Origin: Verrucomicrobiota bacterium
GTDB taxonomy: Bacteria > Verrucomicrobiota > Verrucomicrobiia > Limisphaerales > UBA8199
Length of the DNA: 6,536 bases
Reading direction: 5' to 3'
NCBI GenBank assembly: GCA_026397855.1
Contig: JAPLUA010000189.1
Span: forward strand, 1-6,536
Of the stretch, positions 1 to 6,140 are shown one piece after another; within the stretch, counting starts at the first letter, position 1; each line of letters opens with the position of its first letter. A model generated the notes under the pieces. That model saw only the letters and a program-made list of their open reading frames with translations, was not told the origin of the DNA and searched no databases. The position numbers and the translations under genes are program-made.

Positions 1-47
1 TGCTCCAACGCACCTACTGACAAGACCGCGGGATAGACGACACTGGG

Positions 48-95
48 GGACCCCTCTCCCCGGCCCTCTCCCTTGCTGCAGGGGCGAGGGAGAGG
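48..95 (+). repeat. CCTCTCCC-type hairpin repeat, copy A
   Basis: A GC-rich element with a direct duplication of CCCTCTCCC (52-60 and 64-72), followed by a stem in which CCTCTCCCT (65-73) pairs with AGGGAGAGG (87-95) across a 13-nt loop. Its first 27 nt match the reverse complement of copy B with two mismatches, including the exact 15-mer GGACCCCTCTCCCCG (48-62). The element resembles widespread short intergenic palindromic repeats whose spurious translations read like SPRPSPxxRGEGE. It has no T-tract, so a terminator role is not supported. Confidence 0.75.
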
Positions 96-235
96 TTTCT
101 CCAGTTCCGGGTGTAGTGGATGCCGGGGACTCCTCAGTATACTCCAGCTTCCGAAGAATTCTGTCTTGCACCCCGGCACGGCCCTGCTTCCTTTCCCGGC
201 TTGACGGTCCGGCCAGCGGGCTCCAGAGTTCGCCG

Positions 236-2401
236 GTGCATTTATCCTACATCGAATCCCGCGCATCCCTCCGGCTTAAGCGGGCCGGGCTCCTATCCTT
301 GGCGGCGGCCGTTGGCCTGCTTTCCACCGCCGCCCGGGCCGCCGACGAGAAGGCTCTGGCCATACCCGACTTCACATTCATTCAGGCCAGCGATATCCAC
401 ACGCCCATGGCCCAAAGCAAGGCCACGATCTCGCGGGTCGCCGGCCTGGGCGAAATTGACCTGGCGCCTTACGGCGTGAAGGTTCCGAAGCCGGGCTTCG
501 CCATCGCGACCGGGGACACGACCGAGTTCGGCGGGGGCAGCGGCTGGTGGCAGGAATACGTGTCGTATTGGAAGGGGTGCGGCATTCCGGTGTATCACGC
601 CCTTGGGAACCACGACAACACGTGGCGAGCCAACATCAAGTCTCTCCGCGACCTGGGCAGCGCGCCCTATTACTCCTTCGACCAGCACAACTGCCACTTC
701 GTCTGCCTCATGACCGCCACCGCCCAGGATCCGCGCCCGTCCCTGGGCGAGGAACAGATTCTCTGGCTCAAGAAGGATCTCGAGAAGGTCGGCCCCACGA
801 CCCCGGTGTTCGTGTTCTTCCATCATCCCTTGCCCGGGAGCGAGTTCGCCAGCCGCTACGACTACGACCGCCTGCTGGACGTGCTGCACCGATACAACAC
901 GGTGCTCATGATGGCCGGCCATTCGCACGGACATGTGCATCACCTCGTCGAGGGCATAGACCAGACCACCGGCGGATCGACCTTCGGACCCAGCGCCGGA
1001 TTCGCCGTCATCTCGGTCAAAGACGGCGTGCTGCGCGAGGCTTACTGGAAGGGGGACCTGCCGGCGCCCGGCTTGAAGCTCCTCGAGAAACCGCTGCCGG
1101 CACGGTCATCCTATCCCGAGGTTGAGATTCGCTCCCCGGCCTTCCGCGAGACGGGCGGGAGCACGCTGAGTATCTCGGCGAGCCTGGCCGGCGCTGCGGG
1201 GGCGGACAAGGCTGCCTACACGATTGATGATGAGATGGAGGGCGAATTGAAGCTGTCGGGCCAGGCCCCGACCTGGACGGCCACCGGCAGCGCGGATGTG
1301 GGCAAACTGTTGCCCGGGGCACACTACCTGCGGGTGGATTTCACCAGGGGGAGCGACCACTATACGCACAGCACGGAGTTCTTCTTCGAGCCCGCGAGCC
1401 AGCCGACAGCCTGGCGCGCCTACCTGGCAGCCTCGAGCAAAGTCACGCCCGCCGTGGCGGGCGGCGTGGTCTATGTCGGGGATAACAACGGCAAGCTGCG
1501 CGCTTTCGACGCCACGACCGGCAAGGAGCTGTGGGCGGCGGATACGGGCGCGGAGATACTGGCCGAGCCCCTGGTGGCCGGAGGCAAGGTCTATAGCGCC
1601 AACGGCCTGGGTATTGTTTCAGCATACACGACCGACGGGAAGAAGGTGTGGTCGTTCACGGCGGACGACGCCGTCTATTCCTCGCCGGTCATGGCGGACG
1701 GCAAGGTGGTTTTCGGATGCAACAACGGATGGCTCTACGCGGTGGATGCCGCCACCGGCAAGCTGGCCTGGGTCAACAAGGACGGCACCTATGCCATCGA
1801 GTCCAAACCCTTTGTCTGGCAGGGCAAGGTCTATTATGGCGCCTGGGACCAATACATTCGCTGCGTTAATGCCACGGATGGCAAGCAGGTCTGGCAGCAG
1901 CTTGGCGAAGGCTCGCGCGTGGCCAAGGGCGCCAAACGCTACTACAGCCCGGCCGACGCCATGCCGGTCGTCGCCGGGGGCAACCTGGTCATGGCCGACC
2001 GGAACATGATCGTCTCCATCCTCAATGCCGGGACCGGCGGGACGAACAGCTCGCTCAAAGGGATCTCCGCAACCGGCCTGTCCGAGGACGGCAAGTTCGT
2101 CTATCTGCGCAAGCTGAACGGTGAGGTGGCCAAGATTGACAGCTCGGGCAAGCAGCTTTGGGCCACGGGTGCCCACGTCGGCGCCATACCGACCGCCCCC
2201 ACCGAGAAGAACGGGGTCGTCTATGTGTGCAGCGGCAAGGGCACGGTCTCAGCCATCGCCGCTGACAGCGGGAAGATCCTCTGGCAATACCAGGCCTCAC
2301 CCCAACTCTTCGTGATGTGCGCGGTGGCCTGCGACGGCACCAACGCCTACCTGACATCCTTCGACGGCACGCTCACCGCCATCAAGTGCCGTAAGCCGTA
2401 G
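236..2401 (+). CDS. Secreted metallophosphoesterase fused to a PQQ-like beta-propeller
   Basis: With the GTG start at 236 the protein has 721 residues. It begins with a Sec-type signal peptide: basic residues RLKR, a Leu/Ala-rich core, and probable cleavage after ARA near residue 35. Residues about 43-280 form a calcineurin-like phosphoesterase domain with the metal-binding motifs in order: SDIH (D53, H55), GDTTE (D94), GNHD (N125, H126, D127), FFHHP (H196/H197) and GHSHGH (H229, H231, H233). The second motif ends in Glu where Asp is more common. A probable beta-sandwich linker follows (about 293-390). Residues about 393-721 are a PQQ-like propeller with repeated strands such as AFDATTGKELW and AVDAATGKLAW. 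The fifth repeat (near 593) is degenerate. The last strands lack a full blade and could close with the strand at 393, giving eight blades. The family hydrolyses phosphoesters using a di-metal centre; the substrate here is unknown. The frame is open back to a GTG at 116, but that 40-residue extension looks non-coding and would bury the signal peptide. There is no in-frame ATG before the DxH motif and no clear ribosome binding site. Confidence 0.88.
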   Translation: MHLSYIESRASLRLKRAGLLSLAAAVGLLSTAARAADEKALAIPDFTFIQASDIHTPMAQSKATISRVAGLGEIDLAPYGVKVPKPGFAIATGDTTEFGGGSGWWQEYVSYWKGCGIPVYHALGNHDNTWRANIKSLRDLGSAPYYSFDQHNCHFVCLMTATAQDPRPSLGEEQILWLKKDLEKVGPTTPVFVFFHHPLPGSEFASRYDYDRLLDVLHRYNTVLMMAGHSHGHVHHLVEGIDQTTGGSTFGPSAGFAVISVKDGVLREAYWKGDLPAPGLKLLEKPLPARSSYPEVEIRSPAFRETGGSTLSISASLAGAAGADKAAYTIDDEMEGELKLSGQAPTWTATGSADVGKLLPGAHYLRVDFTRGSDHYTHSTEFFFEPASQPTAWRAYLAASSKVTPAVAGGVVYVGDNNGKLRAFDATTGKELWAADTGAEILAEPLVAGGKVYSANGLGIVSAYTTDGKKVWSFTADDAVYSSPVMADGKVVFGCNNGWLYAVDAATGKLAWVNKDGTYAIESKPFVWQGKVYYGAWDQYIRCVNATDGKQVWQQLGEGSRVAKGAKRYYSPADAMPVVAGGNLVMADRNMIVSILNAGTGGTNSSLKGISATGLSEDGKFVYLRKLNGEVAKIDSSGKQLWATGAHVGAIPTAPTEKNGVVYVCSGKGTVSAIAADSGKILWQYQASPQLFVMCAVACDGTNAYLTSFDGTLTAIKCRKP

Positions 2402-2484
2402 GGTCGGGGAGAACAGGCTCGTTTACTCGGTTACTACGTGCGTGGCGACAGCCCCGAGCCCAACGCACCAGCACGCGACACGCT

Positions 2485-2532
2485 CCTTCTCCCTCTCCCC
2501 TCCAAAAGGGGGAGGGTCGGGGAGAGGGGTCC
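2485..2532 (-). repeat. CCTCTCCC-type hairpin repeat, copy B (inverted)
   Basis: CCCTCTCCCC (2491-2500) pairs exactly with GGGGAGAGGG (2519-2528). A competing inner stem pairs CTCCCC (2495-2500) with GGGGAG (2509-2514) around an AAAA-containing loop. Read on the minus strand, the element aligns with copy A over 27 nt with two mismatches. Its other end shares GGAGAGGGAGAAG with copy C. It is therefore the same family, inserted in reverse orientation. Confidence 0.75.
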
Positions 2533-2570
2533 GTTTGATCGCATGCCCATACCACCGACATCAAAACGTG

Positions 2571-2620
2571 CCTCCTCTCCCTGGTCCTCTCCTCCATTCT
2601 GAATGGAGGAGAGGGAGAAG
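2571..2620 (+). repeat. CCTCTCCC-type hairpin repeat, copy C, with 14-bp perfect stem
   Basis: It opens with CCTCCTCTCCCTGG, like the head of copies A and B. It then forms a perfect inverted repeat, CCTCTCCTCCATTC (2586-2599) against GAATGGAGGAGAGG (2601-2614), with T2600 at the centre; in a real hairpin the central bases would open into a small loop. The stem lies just past the stop of the minus-strand gene, so it could act as a bidirectional transcription barrier. No T-run follows on either strand, so it is not called a terminator. Confidence 0.75.
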
Positions 2621-2635
2621 AAGCCGCACCCGGCA

Positions 2636-3427
2636 CTACACCAGGTGGTCTGCGGCGTTCACGTCGAGGTGGGCGAAGCAGCGGTCGCCGTTGAGGAACT
2701 CGATGCGGTTGTTTTTGTAGCGGAGCCTGATCTGGCCTTTGCCGTCCAGCTCGACGCATGCGCCTTCGCCCAGGCGAATGTTGTTGTTGTGGAGGTTCAA
2801 GCCCACCTGGAAGTTGCCGGGCAGATCAATGCCCGTTGAACCCTTGCCCGCAAGATGGATGGCCGTCTCGAAATGATTGCCGCCGTCGTGAACCTGGATG
2901 CCGTGCTCCATGGGGGCGGAACCGCCGACGGCCTGGATGTTGAGGCCGATGGCCTTGGTCTCGGCGGGGCCGGTGTAATCGTTGCTCATCTCGATGTTCA
3001 CGCCCAGGGCCACGCCGCGGTGATGGTTGAAGACCTCGGAATGGAGGCCGGAAGACCACCCTGGACCATGCTTGTGGAGACGGGCACAGACAACGCAGGC
3101 GTCGCCGGTTTCGTGATGCGTCTCCAGGCTGGCATACATCGTCCACGGATACGAATTCTTCCCCTTCTCCTGGTGAATGAGCGACAGCACCTCGTGGGTC
3201 ATGGCCCGGCCATTATTGTCGTCGCCGCGCTCGAAGAGGAGCATGGTGTCGAGCGGTTGCACGGGAGGTTCGCCCTGGCGCATGTGGGTGGTCATGGGAT
3301 CGCCGGTGGTCTTGGCGGGAGCGGCAGTGGCGCGGCGGCCACCGAACAGGCCCGCGATGAGTGAGATTAGGCCAGCCAGGATGAATTGTCGGCGGCCGCC
3401 GGGAGGAATAGTAGCTTTTGTGCTCAT
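2636..3427 (-). CDS. Exported protein of unknown function with beta-solenoid/tail-fibre-like repeats
   Basis: I do not recognise a named family for this 263-residue protein. The N-terminus looks like a twin-arginine leader: GGRRQFIL (R12, R13), then a hydrophobic stretch to about residue 28 and an Ala-rich probable cleavage region near 33-38. The mature part is rich in His (about 17 residues) and has a Cys-x-x-Cys (CVVC, 111-114). From about 137 to 256 it is built of short alternating strands with recurring Gly-hydrophobic-Asn/Asp patterns: GVALGVNIE, AIGLNIQAV, HGIQVHDGG, TAIHLAGKG, TGIDLPGNF, VGLNLHNN, IRLRYKNNRIEFL. This resembles the beta-helical shafts of phage tail fibres and tailspikes, or right-handed beta-solenoids. 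The ATG at 3427 is preferred because it directly precedes the leader; no Shine-Dalgarno sequence precedes it. The gene diverges from the oxidoreductase at 3455 and converges on the phosphoesterase gene. A structural or surface-binding role is possible, but no enzyme motif is visible. Confidence 0.8.
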   Translation of the reverse strand: MSTKATIPPGGRRQFILAGLISLIAGLFGGRRATAAPAKTTGDPMTTHMRQGEPPVQPLDTMLLFERGDDNNGRAMTHEVLSLIHQEKGKNSYPWTMYASLETHHETGDACVVCARLHKHGPGWSSGLHSEVFNHHRGVALGVNIEMSNDYTGPAETKAIGLNIQAVGGSAPMEHGIQVHDGGNHFETAIHLAGKGSTGIDLPGNFQVGLNLHNNNIRLGEGACVELDGKGQIRLRYKNNRIEFLNGDRCFAHLDVNAADHLV

Positions 3428-3454
3428 GAGGGAATAGGATTACCGCCTTGTCCT
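3428..3454. promoter_or_regulatory. 27-bp divergent start-to-start gap
   Basis: The two divergent reading frames start 27 bp apart, too little for two ordinary promoters. At least one promoter must therefore lie inside the opposite gene's leader-coding sequence, or one start is misplaced. The bases upstream of both ATGs lack a well-placed Shine-Dalgarno sequence (GGAATAGGAT at 3431-3440 sits about 14 nt from the plus-strand start). I found no convincing -35/-10 pair in either direction. Confidence 0.4.
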
Positions 3455-4783
3455 ATGTCTATGCAACCGTCTTTACAAAGCAGCAAGCTGAGCCGCCGCC
3501 GTTTCCTGGGCCTGACCGCGTCAGCGCTCGCGTTCCCCACCCTCATCCCTACTTCTGCGCTGGGGCGTGCCGGCAAAACGGCTCCCTCCGCGCGCATCGC
3601 CCTGGGAGTGGTCGGCTGCGGGAGCATGGGAACCGGCAACACCAGTTCCTTCCTGGCCCTGAAGGATTGCCGGGTGGTCGCCGCCTGCGATGTGGATAGC
3701 CAGCATCTGAAGGACCTCACCGGCAAGGTCAACCGCCATTATAAGGACCAGGGCTGCAAGCCGTATCAGGATTACCGCGAGCTGATGGCCCGGGGGGATA
3801 TTGACGCGGTCATGCTGGCCGTGCCGGATCATTGGCACGCGCTGGCGGCCGTCGAGGCCGCCCGGCAGAAGAAGGACATTTACGGGGAGAAACCGCTCGC
3901 CCGCACCATTGCCGAGCAGCAGGCCATTGTCCGGGCCGTGCAGGCCAACCACCGCATCTGGCAAACCGGCTCCTGGCAGCGATCCGTAAGCACGTTTCAC
4001 AAGGCGGCCGAGATCGTGCGCAATGGGTTGATCGGGCAGATTACGCGGGTTGAAGTCGGCCTGCCCGGCGGACAGGGTGGCCGGATCCCGGAGGCCAAGG
4101 ATATGCTGCCCGGCACCCCGCCGCCCGAGCTGGACTACGAGACATGGATCGGGCCGTCGAAGTTGATGCCCTATATCCGCGGCCGGGTTCACCGGGAATG
4201 GCGCTGGAACTACAACACCGGCGGCGGCCACTTGCTCGATTGGATCGGGCATCATTGCGACATTGCCCACTGGGGTTGCGATTTCGACAACTCCGGCCCC
4301 GGAACATTCCCGCCGGTGGATGCCGTCTGGAACACCTGCACAAAATATCGCATTGAGCTCAAATACCCCCGTGGCATCACCATGATCATCGCCGGCGGGC
4401 ACCCCGATATTCACGGCGGCACCAAATGGATCGGGACCGACGGCTGGGTGTGGGTGGACCGGGGGGTCTTTGAAGCCTCCAACGAGGAATGGCGCGACTA
4501 CCAGCGCCTGCCCGAAGAACTGCGCAAGGTGAAGCTCCCGGTCTCAACCAATCACCAGAGGAACTTCCTGGACTGCATCAAATCGCGGCAGCCCACCATC
4601 ACGCCGGTCGAGACGGCCCACCACTCGGCCATTCCCGGCCACCTGGGACTGATCTCAATGCTCGTTGGCCGGAAGCTGAAGTGGGACGCGCGCGATGAGC
4701 GCATCCTCGGAGACGAGGATGCCAGCAAGCTGCTGAGCCGGCCCTACCGTGCGCCCTGGAAGCTCCCCGGCTATACCGGGTAG
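3455..4783 (+). CDS. Tat-exported Gfo/Idh/MocA-family oxidoreductase
   Basis: With the ATG at 3455 the protein has 442 residues, typical for exported members of this family. The leader carries SRRRFLGL (R14-R16) followed by a hydrophobic segment, a twin-arginine signal that would export the protein folded with its cofactor bound. The N-terminal Rossmann fold has ALGVVGCGSMG (glycine motif at 54-59), an acidic ACDVD after the second strand (about 78-81), and VPDHWH at 123-128. The family signature EKP is intact at 145-147 (IYGEKPLA). The C-terminal alpha/beta domain carries GGGHLLDWIGHHCDIAHW (256-273), whose His and Asp residues match the usual substrate-site region. Such enzymes oxidise or reduce sugar or inositol derivatives with NAD(P); the substrate here cannot be told. 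The open frame continues upstream to 3386, but that part overlaps the divergent gene and lacks leader character. A second ATG at 3461 is a possible alternative start. The neighbour at 4868 is a distant paralogue facing it. Confidence 0.92.
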   Translation: MSMQPSLQSSKLSRRRFLGLTASALAFPTLIPTSALGRAGKTAPSARIALGVVGCGSMGTGNTSSFLALKDCRVVAACDVDSQHLKDLTGKVNRHYKDQGCKPYQDYRELMARGDIDAVMLAVPDHWHALAAVEAARQKKDIYGEKPLARTIAEQQAIVRAVQANHRIWQTGSWQRSVSTFHKAAEIVRNGLIGQITRVEVGLPGGQGGRIPEAKDMLPGTPPPELDYETWIGPSKLMPYIRGRVHREWRWNYNTGGGHLLDWIGHHCDIAHWGCDFDNSGPGTFPPVDAVWNTCTKYRIELKYPRGITMIIAGGHPDIHGGTKWIGTDGWVWVDRGVFEASNEEWRDYQRLPEELRKVKLPVSTNHQRNFLDCIKSRQPTITPVETAHHSAIPGHLGLISMLVGRKLKWDARDERILGDEDASKLLSRPYRAPWKLPGYTG

Positions 4784-4785
4784 CG

Positions 4786-4844
4786 GCCGACGTCAATCGG
4801 CGCGCTTTACCCAGCAACGCAGATCAGCGCCGACTGACGTCGGC
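4786..4844. repeat. 18-bp near-perfect inverted repeat, REP-like palindrome pair
   Basis: GCCGACGTCAATCGGCGC (4786-4803) and GCGCCGACTGACGTCGGC (4827-4844) pair at 17 of 18 positions, with one A-C mismatch (4796 with 4834) and a 23-nt loop. Each arm can also fold alone: GCCGA/TCGGC in the left arm and GCCGAC/GTCGGC around a TGAC loop in the right arm. It fills most of the 84-bp gap between two convergent genes, beginning 3 bp after one stop and ending 23 bp before the other. This fits a REP-type repeat or bidirectional transcription barrier. There is no T-tract. Confidence 0.75.
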
Positions 4845-4867
4845 GGCTACTGCAAGAAATATCGGGG

Positions 4868-6082
4868 TTATAGCTTGAACTGCGGGATCTTCAGCAGTTC
4901 GCCGCCCTTCATGGCCGACTTGTGCGCCATGATCCCGGCGACCGTCATGTTCAGAGCCTGCGCCACATCCACCAGGGGCTTGCGATTCTGGAGAATGGCG
5001 GTGACGAACTCATTCATGAGATGGCCGTGCGAGCCGCCGTGGCTGCCAGCGGGCACCCCGGGCGGCAGCGGCGGACGGTTGATGTCCGGCAACTGCTTCT
5101 CCAAGCCTTCGTACTTGCCGTAGTAGGAACCTCTCTCCCCACGAATACGGCCCATCTCTCCCCCGTACCCGGGGGAATCCCAGGCGACACCCATCCGCGC
5201 CATGCCGCCCTCGCTGGTGCGAAAGAGGGCGATCTCGGTGCCGAACGGATTCTTGTAGGCGTTGTTGGCCGGCTTCAGGTAATCAATCACGCTCGGCATG
5301 CCCATACAGGAAACCTCGGTGAAGCTCCCGCCGGTGACGCCGACATAGTAGGCATTGGAGTGCGTCGGATACCACTGCGGCGGCAGGCCGATGCGCCAGC
5401 CTTTGTAGGAATCAATCGGGGTCGGCATGTAGTGGAAATACTCGCCCTTGTAGATCTGCCGCATGGCATAAACATCCTCATGGAAGTAGGAGGTCTCAAA
5501 CATCATGTACTTCATGCCGGTGGACTTGACGGTCTCGATCAGCTTGTGCGCGTCATCCAGCGACCCATACACCGCGGGCACAGCCGACGCCACATGCTTG
5601 CCGCGCTTGAGGGCCTCGATACAGAGCCGCGCGTGGCTGGGGGCATCCGTGGCGATAAACACCGCCTCGATGCGGTCGTCCTTGACCATCTCTTCAGCCG
5701 AGGGGTAGGTCTTCTGGCAGGAGACCACTTTCGCCAGCGCCTCGCAGCGATCCGGAACGATATCGGTCACCGCCACAATCTCCACGTTCGGGTGATTCTG
5801 GAAGCCGAATGCCGACGAGAACTTGCAGACGCCGTAGCCGGCCAGCCCCACCCGGATCTTGCGGTCGGAAATGGGCTTCCAGGCTTCGGCGCGCGTGTCC
5901 GTCTTTGCCGGCTCAAAGCCCTGGATCGTTTTCTCCTGGGCGCGAGCCCCCTGCGGCAGCGTCAGCGCCGCCGAACCCAGGCCCACCGCTTGCAGGAACG
6001 AGCGCCGGGTGAGGGAGTTAAGAAGGGATGGTTTCTCCGAAACCGCGCCGGCCTCAGAGTCAAGGTGTGTATTCGATTTCAT
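4868..6082 (-). CDS. Tat-exported Gfo/Idh/MocA-like protein lacking the EKP motif
   Basis: With the ATG at 6082 the protein has 404 residues. The leader has TRRSFLQAVG (R26, R27), an Ala/Leu core and ARAQ near the cleavage site, indicating Tat export. The Rossmann start is VGLAGYGVCKF (78-88), which keeps GxxGxG but has no third glycine at the usual place. The acidic AVTD follows at 104-107. Where classical members have EKP, this protein reads KHVASAVPAVYG (162-173), so the conserved lysine is absent. The C-terminal domain has WYPTHSNAYYVGVTGG (237-252) and a Gly/His-rich GSHGGSHGHLMNEF (346-359). YPTH followed by Gly-rich sequence, and the altered EKP site, recall the GH109-type NAD-dependent glycosidase branch of the superfamily; this is from memory and tentative. 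An alternative ATG at 6094 has a weak GAAGG upstream; the frame stays open to 6277, but that part overlaps hflX and is not leader-like. hflX lies upstream on the same strand, 58 bp from the chosen start, so co-transcription is possible. Confidence 0.87.
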   Translation of the reverse strand: MKSNTHLDSEAGAVSEKPSLLNSLTRRSFLQAVGLGSAALTLPQGARAQEKTIQGFEPAKTDTRAEAWKPISDRKIRVGLAGYGVCKFSSAFGFQNHPNVEIVAVTDIVPDRCEALAKVVSCQKTYPSAEEMVKDDRIEAVFIATDAPSHARLCIEALKRGKHVASAVPAVYGSLDDAHKLIETVKSTGMKYMMFETSYFHEDVYAMRQIYKGEYFHYMPTPIDSYKGWRIGLPPQWYPTHSNAYYVGVTGGSFTEVSCMGMPSVIDYLKPANNAYKNPFGTEIALFRTSEGGMARMGVAWDSPGYGGEMGRIRGERGSYYGKYEGLEKQLPDINRPPLPPGVPAGSHGGSHGHLMNEFVTAILQNRKPLVDVAQALNMTVAGIMAHKSAMKGGELLKIPQFKL

Positions 6083-6140
6083 GCCATCCAGCATGAGCGC
6101 CTTCGCCCCAACGTCAAGCCGGAACCGATAACTCTGCCCG

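Larger units (their letters stand above)
2402..2635. other. Convergent intergenic region with two hairpin repeats
   Basis: This 234-bp gap lies between the 3' ends of two convergent genes. It holds repeat copies B and C in opposite orientations, about 40 bp apart. I see no plausible gene in it: open frames crossing it translate into low-complexity Pro/Arg/Gly-rich sequence typical of these repeats. The hairpins may stop or insulate transcription arriving from both sides, but that is inference. Confidence 0.7.

Noticed and set aside
293..943. A 216-codon minus-strand open frame inside the phosphoesterase gene
   Set aside because: It is antisense to the conserved catalytic motifs and has no independent evidence of coding.
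48..2620. CRISPR array or insertion sequence suggested by the repeated elements
   Set aside because: There are only three copies, irregularly spaced, in mixed orientation and with internal palindromes. There are no spacers of constant length, no cas genes, no transposase and no target-site duplication that I can see.
2382..2759. A minus-strand open frame of 125 codons across the convergent gap
   Set aside because: Its translation contains the SPRPSPFWRGEGEG type of string that arises from intergenic CCTCTCCC repeats, and it overlaps the ends of two real genes.
3412..3476. Possible sigma70-type promoters in the divergent gap (for example TAGCTT with TAGGAT on the plus strand, TTGTAA with TAGGAC on the minus strand)
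   Set aside because: Spacing is acceptable, but matches to the consensus hexamers are poor, about half the positions, and could be chance.
3521..4414. A 297-codon minus-strand open frame opposite the plus-strand oxidoreductase gene
   Set aside because: It is a shadow of the Gfo/Idh/MocA gene, with no recognisable motif or leader and a composition typical of antisense GC-rich frames.
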